A DNA stretch of 64,000 nucleotides, from NCBI RefSeq assembly GCF_003369795.1, contig NZ_CP026730.1, positions 6,005,001 through 6,069,000 of the forward strand, read 5' to 3'. Position 1 is the first letter of the stretch. Every line of letters begins with the position of its first letter. The notes beneath the pieces are model-generated. The model saw nothing but the letters and a program-made list of their open reading frames with translations, searched no databases and had not been told where the DNA came from. A program made the translations under genes and the position numbers. Of this stretch, positions 39,649 through 48,956 are shown in pieces. This stretch comes from Streptomyces sp. CB09001. GTDB lineage: Bacteria > Actinomycetota > Actinomycetes > Streptomycetales > Streptomycetaceae.

Positions 39649-42057
39649 CTAACGGACCTCCTGCCGTTCCGTGCGGCTCGTGGGTACCTGCTTCCCCGGC
39701 TTCTGGGACTTCCCCGTGGCGCGCGCCCCGCCGCCCTTGCGGCGCCCGGGGCGGGAACCGGCGGCGTCGCGGTTGTGCAGCTCGATGGCCAGCGGAGAGG
39801 CGGTGAAGACCGACGAGTACGTGCCGACCCCCACGCCGATCAGCAGCGCGAGCGCGAAGTCGGTGAGCGAGTCGTCGGCCAGGACCGCCAGCGAGGCGAG
39901 GATGAGCACCGCCCCCATGCCCGTGTTGACCGTGCGCGGCAGGGTCTGCAGGATCGCGTCGTTGGTGAGCCGGTCGAACGGCGTCTTCCGCTCCTTGCCC
40001 AGCAGTTCCCGGATGCGGTCGAAGAGCACCACCGAGTCGTTGACCGAGTAGCCGATCACGGTCAGCAGCGCCGCCAGGAACACCCCGTCGATCGGCTTGC
40101 CCAGCCAGGCGAACACACCCACCAGGATCACCACGTCGTGGGCGAGCGCGCCGACCGCCGCAGTGCCGAACAGCAGGCGGAACCGGACCGCCAGGTACGC
40201 CAGCTGCGCGGCCAGGGCCAGGCCGAGGGCGATCAGGGCGTCCCGGCGCAGCTCCTCGCCGAGGCTCGGTCCGATCAGTTCGTCGCGGACCTTCTCCGTC
40301 TCGCCGCCCAGTTCGGCGACGGCCTTCGTGACGGTCGCCGCCTCGGTGTCGGTCAGCTCCTCCGTGCGCACCGTGAGGTCGCCGTCGCCGGAGGACTGGA
40401 CGACGGCGCGCGGGAAGCCCGCGTCGGCCAGGGCGTCCCGCGCCCGGTCGGGATCGACCTGGGTGGCGGTGGAGTACTCGATGAGCCGCCCCCCGGTGAA
40501 CTCGATGCCGAAGTTCAGGCCCCGCACCAGGATGCCGGAGCCCGCCACCACGAGGACGATCAGCGAGGCCGCCAGCCAGCGGCGCGGCCGGCGCATCAGG
40601 AAGGGGTTGCGGCGCAGCAGGGCGTCCCGGACCGGGCCGGTCGAGGAGATGCCGGTGATGCGCGGGCGGCGGTAGACCGCCGGGCGGCTCGCGGCGAACT
40701 CGGCGAGCACCCGGGTGATCACCAGGGCGCTGACCATGGAGGCCAGCACACCGATGCCGAGCGTGACCCCGAAGCCCTTGACCGGACCGGAGGCCAGGAA
40801 GAACAGCAGGGCGGCGGCGATCAGCGTGGTGATGTTGGAGTCGGCGATCGCGCTGAAGGCGCTGCGGAAACCGGCGGTCAGCGCGGAGCGCGTACTGGGA
40901 CGGGTCCGGGCCGCCTGTTCCTCGCGGGCCCGTTCGAAGACGAGGACGTTGGCGTCCACCGCCATGCCGATCGCCAGCACGAAGCCCGCGAGGCCCGGCA
41001 GGGTCAGGGTGGCGCCGACCGCGGCGAGGGCGGCGTAGGAGATCAGGCCGTAGCAGAGCAGGGCCACCGTCGCGAGGGCGCCCATCAGCCGGTAGACGAC
41101 GATGATGAACAGCGCGGTCAGCGCGGTGCCGATGACGGCGGCCCAGGCACCGGCCGAGATGGCCTCGTCGCCCAGGGTGGCGCCGATGGTGCGCTGCTCG
41201 ATCGTCTCGACCGGCACGGGCAGGGCGCCGCCCTTGACGAGCAGCGCCAGTTCGCGGGCCTCCGCGTCGTCGAAGGAGCCGGTGATCTGCGTGGAGCCGC
41301 CGGTGATGCCCGCCCCGCAGGCCACGGAGGGGTCGACCTGCGGCGAGGAGATGATCTTGCCGTCGAGCACGATGGCGACCCGGCGCTGGGGATCACCGGC
41401 CGGGTGGCAGGCCGCCTCGCCGGTCACCTGGGCCCACCGGTCGCTGCCGGCGTCCTTGAAGTCGACGGTGACGTGCCAGCCCGCGCCGTTCTGCTGGTCG
41501 AAGCGGGCGTCGGCGCCCTTGACGTCCTGCCCGGTCAGCGTGGCGTCCTTCAGCCGCAGGGACTGCCCGGACTCGTCCGGCAGCACCCGCTCGCCGTCCT
41601 TGGCGGTCGTGCCGTCGGTCTTGCCGTCGGCCCCGTCCCCGGGGCTCTCGGCCGGGCCGAGCACCGAGTGGACGGTGAGCTGCGCGGTGCGGCCCAGCAC
41701 GTCGGCGGCCTTCTTCGGGTCCTGCACGCCGGGCAGCTCGACGACGACGCGGTTCTCGCCGGAGCGGACGATGGTCGGCTCGGCGACACCGAGGGCGTCG
41801 ATGCGGCCGCGCAGCACCTCCACGGTGCGGTCGGTGGCCTCCCGGTCGGCCTTGGTGGTCTCGGTGGACTTGGTCTCCAGGACGATCTGGGTGCCGCCGC
41901 GCAGGTCGAGGCCGAGGCGGACCGGCACGGTCAGCGCGATGGCCACGGCCCCGGCCAGCACGACGAGCGCGACGAGCGCACGGACGTTCAGGGAACGCGA
42001 CCGCGTACGGGAACGGGACCGCGTACGGGAACGGGAAGGGGGACGGGAGCGTTTCAA
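39649..42057 (-). CDS. secDF: fused protein-export protein SecDF
   Basis: An 802-residue fusion of SecD and SecF, membrane partners of SecYEG that use proton flow to pull proteins outward. Twelve helices in two blocks; LDLRGGTQIVLE (SecD D1), AIGMAVDANVLVFER (SecD helix motif D5), FGIEFTGGRLIEY (SecF) and TVIGYSVNDSVVLFDR (SecF D6) are all present. TTG start at 42057 with GGAGG 7 bases upstream. The N-terminus is a repeat-encoded Arg/Ser/Thr stretch and the C-terminus a long basic tail. Streptomyces commonly carry this fusion in addition to separate secD and secF. Confidence 0.93.
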   Translation of the reverse strand: MKRSRPPSRSRTRSRSRTRSRSLNVRALVALVVLAGAVAIALTVPVRLGLDLRGGTQIVLETKSTETTKADREATDRTVEVLRGRIDALGVAEPTIVRSGENRVVVELPGVQDPKKAADVLGRTAQLTVHSVLGPAESPGDGADGKTDGTTAKDGERVLPDESGQSLRLKDATLTGQDVKGADARFDQQNGAGWHVTVDFKDAGSDRWAQVTGEAACHPAGDPQRRVAIVLDGKIISSPQVDPSVACGAGITGGSTQITGSFDDAEARELALLVKGGALPVPVETIEQRTIGATLGDEAISAGAWAAVIGTALTALFIIVVYRLMGALATVALLCYGLISYAALAAVGATLTLPGLAGFVLAIGMAVDANVLVFERAREEQAARTRPSTRSALTAGFRSAFSAIADSNITTLIAAALLFFLASGPVKGFGVTLGIGVLASMVSALVITRVLAEFAASRPAVYRRPRITGISSTGPVRDALLRRNPFLMRRPRRWLAASLIVLVVAGSGILVRGLNFGIEFTGGRLIEYSTATQVDPDRARDALADAGFPRAVVQSSGDGDLTVRTEELTDTEAATVTKAVAELGGETEKVRDELIGPSLGEELRRDALIALGLALAAQLAYLAVRFRLLFGTAAVGALAHDVVILVGVFAWLGKPIDGVFLAALLTVIGYSVNDSVVLFDRIRELLGKERKTPFDRLTNDAILQTLPRTVNTGMGAVLILASLAVLADDSLTDFALALLIGVGVGTYSSVFTASPLAIELHNRDAAGSRPGRRKGGGARATGKSQKPGKQVPTSRTERQEVR

Positions 42058-42140
42058 GACGGGCCTCCGGCGGGCACGCCGCGGCGGCGGCCGAGCGCGG
42101 CCGCGGCAAAAGAACGTGACGGGTGGTCGGGGTGTGCGTC

Positions 42141-42527
42141 TCAGATGCCGGAGGAGACGGGCGGCGCCCGGCCGCTGTCGTGGCTCGCGCGGCCGGGGGA
42201 GACCGGTACCGGACCAGGCGTGGCCGAGGTCCGGGCGTGGGCACCGGCGCCGCTACCGGCGTCGCGCCCCGCGGTGGCCGCGTGGTGGTCGGGGACCGTC
42301 GGGCGCTCGGCCAGGTGGTCGTGCCGGGCCCGGGACTGGGCGGCGCAGACCGGCGTACAGCCGTCGTCCGCGTGGAGGTCGAGGGCCGGGTGGGGCACGG
42401 CCGTGGCCGCGGCGGCCGCGAGGGGACCGCCGGGGCCCACCTGGGCGCCGGCCGCGGGCCAGGCCGGGACCAGCGGCAGCAGAACGGCCAGCAGCACCGT
42501 GAGCACCGTCGCGAGCCGGTTGCGCAT
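42141..42527 (-). CDS. small secreted protein of unknown function
   Basis: A 128-residue protein with a clear signal peptide (MRNRLATVLTVLLAVLLPLV, cleavage near AAGA, residue 28). The mature part is low-complexity, His- and Ala-rich, with one CTPVC pair. Upstream AAGGGAAC is a good ribosome site. It lies between the two-component operon and secDF on the same strand. No family recognised. Confidence 0.6.
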   Translation of the reverse strand: MRNRLATVLTVLLAVLLPLVPAWPAAGAQVGPGGPLAAAAATAVPHPALDLHADDGCTPVCAAQSRARHDHLAERPTVPDHHAATAGRDAGSGAGAHARTSATPGPVPVSPGRASHDSGRAPPVSSGI

Positions 42528-42625
42528 GCACCGTTCCCTTCCGTGGTGGGTGAGCGGGCCGAGGGAGGGCCCGGGGCTCCGGCCGGGGAGTGGGCGGCCG
42601 AAGCCACGGGCGGTTCGGGGGACCG

Positions 42626-43384
42626 TCAGGGCTCGATGAGCCCGGCGCGGATGGCGTACCGGGTCAGTTCCAGGCGGTCGCGCAGGCCGAGCTTCTGCAG
42701 CAGGTTCGCCCGGTGCCGCTGGACGGTCTTGATGCTGATGAAGAGGATCTCGGCGATCTCCTTCGAGGAGTGGCCCTCGGCGACGAGCTTGAGGACCTCC
42801 TCCTCGCGCGGGGTGAGGATGTGGTCGGAGGTCTCCTCGCCGTGCCGTACCCGGTCGAGGTAGTTGCGGATGAGCGCGGTCACCGCGCCCGGATACAGGA
42901 AGGGCTCGTCGCGCATCGCGGCGCGGCAGGCGGCGACCAGGTCCCGGTCGGCGACCGACTTGAGCACGTATCCGCAGGCGCCCGACTTCAGGGCCTGGAA
43001 CAGGTACTGCTCGTTGTCGTGCATCGTCAGCATCAGGATGCGCAGCCCCGGCTTCAGCGCGGCCAGTTCGCGGGCCGCCTGGAGACCGGTGAGGCGCGGC
43101 ATCGCGATGTCCAGGACCGCGAGGTCGGCCTCGTGCGTCCGCGCCATGTCGATGGCCTCGGCGCCGTCTCCGGCCTCGGCGACCACCTCCAGGTCCGGCT
43201 CCCGGTCGAGGATGAGACGCACACCGCGGCGCACCAGCGCGTGGTCGTCGGCGAGCAGGATGCGGATCTTCGACGGGGCGGACGCGGGGGGTGTGCCGTA
43301 CGCGGACGTCGTGGACGCCGGCGTCGCGGAGGCGCCGGCGGGGCGGCCGTGCGCGGACGGCTCGGGCAGGGACGGGTCGGACAT
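42626..43384 (-). CDS. NarL/LuxR-type response regulator
   Basis: A 252-residue response regulator with a 37-residue Ala/Pro/Ser-rich N-terminal extension. Receiver with D46-D47, phospho-acceptor D92 (LAVLDIAMP) and the Lys of YVLKS; LuxR helix-turn-helix at the C-terminus (LTPREEEVLKLVAEGHSSKEIA). It follows the cognate kinase by 8 bases on the minus strand. Confidence 0.93.
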   Translation of the reverse strand: MSDPSLPEPSAHGRPAGASATPASTTSAYGTPPASAPSKIRILLADDHALVRRGVRLILDREPDLEVVAEAGDGAEAIDMARTHEADLAVLDIAMPRLTGLQAARELAALKPGLRILMLTMHDNEQYLFQALKSGACGYVLKSVADRDLVAACRAAMRDEPFLYPGAVTALIRNYLDRVRHGEETSDHILTPREEEVLKLVAEGHSSKEIAEILFISIKTVQRHRANLLQKLGLRDRLELTRYAIRAGLIEP

Positions 43385-43392
43385 GGTCGGGG

Positions 43393-44397
43393 CTACTTCC
43401 TGGGAAGGGGTGCGGTGAGCCGGATGCGGGTGCCGGCGCCGGGTGCCGAGGTGATGTCGAGGGCGGCCCCGATGAGCAGGGCCCGTTCCCGCATGCCGCG
43501 AATGCCGGCGCCCTCGTGCGCCGCCTCGATGCCGCGCCCGTCGTCGGCGACGGTGAGCGTCACCGCGCCGTCGGCCCGGGCCAGGCCCACCTCCAGGCGC
43601 TCGGCGTCCGCGTGGCGGGCGGCGTTGGTCAGGCTCTCCTGCGCCACACGGTAGAGGACCAGCTCGGTCTCGTGGTCCAGGACCGGCAGGTCGGCGTCGA
43701 AACGGCGCACCACCCGCAGACCGGTGTGGGTGGCGAAGTCGTGCGTGAGCGAGGACAGCGCGCTGATCAGGCCGAGGTCGTCCAGGACGCCCGGCCGCAG
43801 CCGGCGCACCAGGCGGCGGACCTCGTCCAGGCTCTCCCGGGTGATCTCCTGCGCCTGGTGCAGCTCGTCGCGCAGCGGCTCCTCGGCGTCGTCCGCGGCC
43901 CGCCCCAGGACCAGCAGGATCGCGGTCATGCTCTGCCCGACCTCGTCGTGCAGCTCCTGGGCGATGCGGCGCCGCTCCGCCTCCTGGGCGAGCAGGACGC
44001 GGGCACTGCTGGTGGCCCGCTCGTTCTCCAGGCGCTCCAGCATGGCGTTGAAAGTGCGGATCAGCTCCGGGACCTCACCGCCGCCGGAGATCGGCAGCCG
44101 CTGGCCGGGGCGCAGCAGGTCGACGGTGGTCATCAGCTTGGTGAGCCGCTCCAGCGGCGCCAGGCCCCAGCGCAGCAGGGCGCCGTTGGCCACCAGCATG
44201 ACGCCCATGCCGAGCACGAGGACGACGGCCTCGGTCAGCAGGATCGGCACGGAGACGGTCACCGGAGCCCACAGCAGCAGCGCCGTGGCGAAGCCCAGCA
44301 CCACCGCGTTGAGCCCGAAGATCCGCCAGAACAGGGACACCGGGGGTACGCCTCCTTCGGCGACGTGTCGACTTGGTACGCCTCTACTGTCGGTCAT
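43393..44397 (-). CDS. sensor histidine kinase with HAMP domain
   Basis: A 334-residue kinase if the ATG at 44397 is used; a GTG at 44340 (VSLFWRIFGLN) has the stronger site GAAGGAGG and may be the true start. Two helices (about residues 22-72), HAMP (about 75-128, LLRWGLAPLERLTKLM), H box RRRIAQELHDEVGQS with H150, and the GHKL ATPase with QESLTNAARHA. The extracellular loop is only a few residues, so it probably senses within the membrane. Operon with the response regulator just downstream. Confidence 0.9.
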   Translation of the reverse strand: MTDSRGVPSRHVAEGGVPPVSLFWRIFGLNAVVLGFATALLLWAPVTVSVPILLTEAVVLVLGMGVMLVANGALLRWGLAPLERLTKLMTTVDLLRPGQRLPISGGGEVPELIRTFNAMLERLENERATSSARVLLAQEAERRRIAQELHDEVGQSMTAILLVLGRAADDAEEPLRDELHQAQEITRESLDEVRRLVRRLRPGVLDDLGLISALSSLTHDFATHTGLRVVRRFDADLPVLDHETELVLYRVAQESLTNAARHADAERLEVGLARADGAVTLTVADDGRGIEAAHEGAGIRGMRERALLIGAALDITSAPGAGTRIRLTAPLPRK

Positions 44398-44683
44398 CGC
44401 GCACCCTCGGTGGGAGCTGCGGCCCAGGTAGCGACCGAGCAAGCGACCAGCGTGCTCCTCGCGGACCCGTCCGGTCGATGGGGCCCGACCCCCATTTCCG
44501 GCTCGCGGCATACCCATATGGCCGCCCCGGCGCACCGCGGAGTGGATCCCGCACCCCCGGGCAAATGGGTCCCGCGCCCGATGGGTTTCCCCGGACCGCC
44601 CGGCCAAGGTTGAGGATGACCGGGTCCGATCGGCCCGGCACTCGGCATACCCGCAGAACCTTCCGAGAAAAGGACCACTCATC

Positions 44684-45010
44684 GTGTCGCTCGACGCCTC
44701 CCGCATCGAACCCCGCCCCGAGCGGCTGACCGCTCACGAGGCGCGCCAGCGCCTCGAACACGCCCGCAACACCCGCGTCACCCAGCTGCAGGCCCTCGCC
44801 GAGAGCGGCCAGGCGGACGACCAGCTGATGTCCGCGCAGAAGGCCGCGATCGAGCGGGTGCTCAAGGAGATCGACGAGGCCTTCGCCCGGGTCGAGGACG
44901 GCACCTACGGCGCCTGCCTGGGCTGCGGCAAGCCCGTACCGGGGGAGCGCCTGGAAATCCTTCCCTACACGCGGTACTGCGTCGCCTGCCAGCGCCGCGC
45001 CGCCTCCTGA
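44684..45010 (+). CDS. DksA/TraR-type C4 zinc-finger protein
   Basis: A 108-residue protein with a helical N-terminal half and a C4 zinc finger (C78, C81, C99, C102; GACLGCGKPVPG and RYCVACQ). DksA-type proteins enter the RNA polymerase secondary channel. It lacks obvious DxxDA tip acids, so a DksA-like effect is not certain. GTG start with AAAAGGACC upstream. It is the first of three same-strand genes. Confidence 0.87.
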   Translation: MSLDASRIEPRPERLTAHEARQRLEHARNTRVTQLQALAESGQADDQLMSAQKAAIERVLKEIDEAFARVEDGTYGACLGCGKPVPGERLEILPYTRYCVACQRRAAS

Positions 45011-45063
45011 CGCCCCCGCCCCCCCGTCCAGTACCGTCCCTCCCGCCCTGCCCAAGGGGTGAA

Positions 45064-45444
45064 GTGGTGAACAACCAGACCATCGGCGACCGCGACACGC
45101 GTCTGTCGCCCCTGTCGCCCGAGGACCTCGCCGCGCTCCGGGACAACCTCCAGGAGCAACGACTGTTCCGCGAGGAGCAGTTGCGGCAGATCGCGGCGTT
45201 CCCGTCCCGCACCGACGAGCTGATCCAGCGGCGGTCCGCCGCGCAGACCGAGGTCCGGGTCAAGCTGGCGGCCTCCGCGCGCATGGTCCTCGCCGACGTG
45301 GAAGCGGCGCTCGACCGCATCGCCGAGGGCCGTTACGGCCGTTGTCATCTGTGCCGGCGCGCCATCGACCGCGACCGCCTGGTGATCGTGCCGCAGGCCC
45401 GCTACTGCGCCCGCTGCCAGCAGGTGCGGGAGGCCGGACGATGA
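45064..45444 (+). CDS. second DksA/TraR-type C4 zinc-finger protein
   Basis: A 126-residue protein with a C4 zinc finger at C94, C97, C115 and C118 (RCHLCRRA and YCARCQ). Longer helical part than its upstream neighbour. GTG start (45064; 45067 also possible) after AAGGGG. Its stop overlaps the ATG of the MreB-like gene, so the two are translationally coupled. Confidence 0.87.
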   Translation: MVNNQTIGDRDTRLSPLSPEDLAALRDNLQEQRLFREEQLRQIAAFPSRTDELIQRRSAAQTEVRVKLAASARMVLADVEAALDRIAEGRYGRCHLCRRAIDRDRLVIVPQARYCARCQQVREAGR

Positions 45445-46265
45445 CCGTGCTCCGGCGGCCCCGCGCCGCCCTGTCCCGGCACCGGCCCTGGCCGCTGTGC
45501 CGGCAGTGCAGCGGCGTCGCCCTCGACATGGGCAGCGCCCGTACCCGCGCCTGGGTCGCCGGGCGCGGGATGATCCTCGACGTACCCACGGTGACCTTCC
45601 CCGGCGCGGGCGCCGTGTACCCCATCCAGCGCGGCTCCATCGTCGACACCCAGGGCACGGCCCGGATGCTCGACCGGCTGCTGGGCCACCGGCTGCCGCG
45701 CTTCGCCCGTCCGGTGGTCGTGCTGACCGCGCCGGTCCTGGACGGGCTGGCCTACCGGACCGAGGCCCGTACAGCCGTGGAGGTGCTGCGCCCGCGCAGT
45801 GTGCTGACCGTTCCCAGCGCGCGTGCCGTGGCCCTCGCGGCGGGCGCCGACCTGACCCGGCCGCTGCTGGTGATGGACATCGGTGCCCATCTCACGGAGG
45901 TGGTGCTCCTGGTGGACGGCGCCGTCTTCGACGCCCGCCGCACGGCGCTCGGCACGGGTGACATCGACGACGCGACCCCGTCCGCGCGGATCGGCGAGGC
46001 GCTGGCCGACATGACGACCTCGATGCTGCGCCAGGACGGCACGTCCCTCACGGTCGAAGCGCTCGGCCGGGGACCGCTGCTGGCGGGCGGGGGAGCACTG
46101 CGCCCCGAGATCACCTGCCGGCTCGCCGACCGGCTGCACGTGCCGCTGCGCGCGGTACCGGCACCGCACACGGCGGCCGTACGCGGCGCCGCCAAGCTCC
46201 TGGAGGCCGCGCACACCCACCCGTCGACCACGGGCACGGACCCACCGGACGGCCACCCGCACTGA
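45441..46265 (+). CDS. minimal MreB-like actin-fold protein
   Basis: A 274-residue MreB homologue, about 70 residues shorter than normal MreB. The nucleotide motifs remain: phosphate 1 VALDMGSARTR (residues 26-36), phosphate 2 LVMDIGAHLTEV (near 150), adenosine LLAGGGALRP (near 215). The deleted regions correspond to subdomains IB and IIB. From memory, S. coelicolor has a similar third MreB-like gene lacking those subdomains. ATG overlaps the upstream zinc-finger stop. Whether it forms filaments is doubtful. Confidence 0.87.
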   Translation: MTVLRRPRAALSRHRPWPLCRQCSGVALDMGSARTRAWVAGRGMILDVPTVTFPGAGAVYPIQRGSIVDTQGTARMLDRLLGHRLPRFARPVVVLTAPVLDGLAYRTEARTAVEVLRPRSVLTVPSARAVALAAGADLTRPLLVMDIGAHLTEVVLLVDGAVFDARRTALGTGDIDDATPSARIGEALADMTTSMLRQDGTSLTVEALGRGPLLAGGGALRPEITCRLADRLHVPLRAVPAPHTAAVRGAAKLLEAAHTHPSTTGTDPPDGHPH

Positions 46266-46274
46266 CCCGGCGCC

Positions 46275-46562
46275 GGGCCGGTCCCCGTCGCCGGTCCGTC
46301 TCCCGATACGGCGGGGTGCGGACCGGGGGCCGAGGTGTCGGCCGTTCGTCCGTGGCACGGGCGTCGTTCCGCCGGTGGGGTCGCGTGCACCGCTGGGGTG
46401 CCGGGCCGGTCTCGGTCGTCGGTCCGTTCCCGGTAGGGCGGGGTGCGGGCCGGGCGTCGAGGTGCGGGCCGGGCGTCGAGGTGTCGGTCGTTCGTCCGTG
46501 GCACGGGCGCGGTTCCCCGGTGGGGTCACGTGCACCGCTGGGGTGCCGGGCCGGTCTCGGTC
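46275..46562. repeat. imperfect tandem repeat, two copies plus a partial third
   Basis: Copy 1 is 46275-46402, copy 2 is 46403-46547, and a third begins at 46548 (GGGCCGGTCTCGG). Copy 2 contains an internal 19-base duplication (46442-46460 and 46461-46479). Both copies end in GTGCACCGCTGGGGTGCC. Function unknown. Confidence 0.85.
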
Positions 46563-46835
46563 GCAGGTACGCCGGAGCCCGGGACCCGCACTTCGGCGCC
46601 CGGTCACCCACCCCGGAAGACGGGCCCCGCCCTCCCGGCCGCCGCACGGGAACCGGTTGCCGGAACCGGTTCCGGGCCACGGCACCGGCGCGGGACGCCG
46701 GCCGTCGGGCGCGGCCCGGAGGCTCCGGTGTCCACCACTCGTCCGGCGGGCCGGGGCACCGCTCGCCCTCGGCCCGCCGGACCGGAAGCACCGCCCCCAG
46801 ACCTCCCGCAAGCCGACCCCACCCCCCGATCATCG

Positions 46836-46924
<89 letters not shown>

Positions 46925-47024
46925 TCGTACGGCCGGCGCCCGCCCCGGCGTCGGCCGTACCCCGCGTCTCGCGCGGGCGACCGCGCGACCCCGACGATCG
47001 TCCCGTCCAGGAAGGAGGCACCCC

Positions 47025-47675
47025 GTGGCCGGAGAGATTCCTCAGGCCCAGCCACCACCCGCCGATCCGGATCCCGATCCCGACCGCGGAAGGTACCCGT
47101 ACCTCCTGCTGTGGCGGTGGCGGCGCAACCCGCTGCGGCGGCCGAGCGACCGGCTGCGGGCGTGGGTCTCGCTCGGGCTCGTGCTCGCCGTGCTGGTGGC
47201 GGCCCCGGCCGCGATGTTCGGGGTCGGCGACAGCGCGTACCGGCACTACCGGAGCACCGCCGAGCACGAGCAGCGGACCCGGGACCACCGCCCCGCGGTC
47301 CTGACCCACGACGCCCCACGCCATCCCGAGCCGGGTTCGGACGAGGCGAAGAAGACCCGCTACCCGGTCCCGGTCCGCTTCACCGGCCCCGACGGGGCGA
47401 GCAGGACCGGGAAGACCGAGGTCGAACCGGGCCTGCCGGCCGACAGCACCGTCCTGGTCTGGGTCGACGACGAGGGCCGGATCACCGAGCCGCCGCTGAC
47501 CGCGGAGCAGATCCGCAGCCGCACCATGGGCTGGGCGATCCTCGCGTTCCTGGGCGTCGTCATCACCGGCCTCGCCGCCCACGCCGCCACCGGCCTCGTA
47601 CTGCACCGGCGCAACCTCGCCCAGTGGGACGCGGCCTGGGCCAACACGGCCCCGCGCTGGAGCCGGTTCCCGTGA
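47025..47675 (+). CDS. Rv1733c-like two-helix membrane protein
   Basis: A 216-residue protein with GTG start after GGAAGGAGG. An N-terminal Pro/Asp-rich stretch, then RRNPLRRPSDRLRAW leading into helix 1 (about residues 50-72), an extracytoplasmic domain (75-160), and helix 2 (about 170-195). The layout and the NPLRRPSDR motif resemble the Rv1733c family, common in actinobacteria and of unknown function. Confidence 0.78.
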   Translation: MAGEIPQAQPPPADPDPDPDRGRYPYLLLWRWRRNPLRRPSDRLRAWVSLGLVLAVLVAAPAAMFGVGDSAYRHYRSTAEHEQRTRDHRPAVLTHDAPRHPEPGSDEAKKTRYPVPVRFTGPDGASRTGKTEVEPGLPADSTVLVWVDDEGRITEPPLTAEQIRSRTMGWAILAFLGVVITGLAAHAATGLVLHRRNLAQWDAAWANTAPRWSRFP

Positions 47676-47697
47676 CGCCCGTCCGGGCGCGGGTCCC

Positions 47698-48486
47698 TCA
47701 CGCCGTCGCCGCGCCCGCCGCCGGCGGCGTCAACTGCCGCGCCAGCCACGTCGGCACGCCGCCCAGCAGCCGGAACAGCCGCCGCGCCTCCTCCCGCAGC
47801 CGGGACGCCTCCGGCTCCGACTCGGCGTCCGCGAGCGAGGCCAGCGCCGGGGCCGTACCGACGAGGTACCCCAGCTCCTCGCGGATCCGCAGCGACTCCG
47901 CGAAACCGTGCCGCGCCTCGGCCAGCTCCCCCTCCCGCAGGGCGAGTCCGGCCAGATGCCGCCAGGTGAAGGACTGGAGCAGCGGGTCGGCGTGCGCGGT
48001 GGCACCGGCATGGGCCCGCCGGTACGCCGCGCGGGCGGCCTGCGGCGAGCGGGTCAGGTTCTCCGCGAGCAGCCCCCGCCGGAAATCCAGCAGCGCCCGC
48101 CCCCCGGCCCCCGGCGCGATCAGCGCCGCCGCCCGGCCCAGCGCGGCCCGCGCCTCGTCGGCCCGGTCGCGCACCCCGTGCACCGTGGCGGCGTAGGCGA
48201 GCTGCCCCCGTTCGCACGCGGCTGCCCCGCGCTCGTCGTCGGTGTGCGCCAGGGCCTCGGCGGTGCGCAGCGCGTCCTCGGCCTCGGCCCAGCCCTGCTC
48301 GGTGTACAGGCACCGCTCCACCAGCAGCGCGGTCCGCTGCAAGGCGGTGTCCGCGGTGACCGGCTCCAGCAGGGCGGCCGCGTCGGCCCAGCAGGCGCGC
48401 GAGCGCAACCGCCATACCGCGGTCTGGAGCGGATCGTCACCTTCGGTCGTTCCCGAGCCAGAACCAGCCATGGCGGAATGCGCCAC
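47698..48486 (-). CDS. helical-repeat (TPR-like) protein
   Basis: A 262-residue protein made of Ala-rich helical pairs, such as ALLVERCLYTEQGWAEAEDAL, RADEARAALGRAAAL and AEARHGFAESLRIREEL, resembling degenerate tetratricopeptide repeats. GTG 48486 has AAGGGGAGGG before it; ATG 48471 is an alternative. Probably a protein-interaction scaffold. Convergent with the Rv1733c-like gene, 22 bases apart. Confidence 0.75.
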   Translation of the reverse strand: MAHSAMAGSGSGTTEGDDPLQTAVWRLRSRACWADAAALLEPVTADTALQRTALLVERCLYTEQGWAEAEDALRTAEALAHTDDERGAAACERGQLAYAATVHGVRDRADEARAALGRAAALIAPGAGGRALLDFRRGLLAENLTRSPQAARAAYRRAHAGATAHADPLLQSFTWRHLAGLALREGELAEARHGFAESLRIREELGYLVGTAPALASLADAESEPEASRLREEARRLFRLLGGVPTWLARQLTPPAAGAATA

Positions 48487-48956
48487 GTCGCCCTCCCCTT
48501 AGCACGCCATCGAGCTCTCGAGTGGTGGCCGCATCTCAGCACGGATCCGGCGGCCCGGCCAAGGGGATGGGTGAAAGATTTCACAAAGTCGTGGACTTCG
48601 GGCCGTCGAGGTTTGGGAAGGCGCGGGGCTCTTCGGCGCCTTCCGCGCGCCCCGCGGCCCCGGAGGTGTCGGAGGCGAAGGCCGCGCCGACGCCGCGGCC
48701 GGAACCGCCGCGCCCCGCGGGATCTTGGCGGGGTCGCGGGGTCTGGCACGCCCGTCTGCGGCGTTGTCGCCGGTTGCCAACCCCCCCCACCCTCGAAACT
48801 TCCCCCACCCTCGGCTTCCCCCACACTCGGCTCCCCCACGCGGGGACCCCGTCGCGTTGCCGCCCTCCTCCGTCTTGCAGCTGCACGCGCCGGACCCCGC
48901 CCGGATCGGCCACACGGCACCGTCTCCCGGAGCCGGCCTGATCCAGACGACGCCCC
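48487..48956. other. 470-base intergenic region, nothing convincing
   Basis: Between the divergently placed helical-repeat gene and the 3' end of pucR. Contains C-rich low-complexity stretches (CCCCCACCCTCG-like repeats around 48780-48845). No gene with a good start site seen. Confidence 0.6.

Noticed and set aside
40097..40675. plus-strand frames antisense to secDF
   Set aside because: Ser/Arg-rich shadow frames without start sites or motifs.
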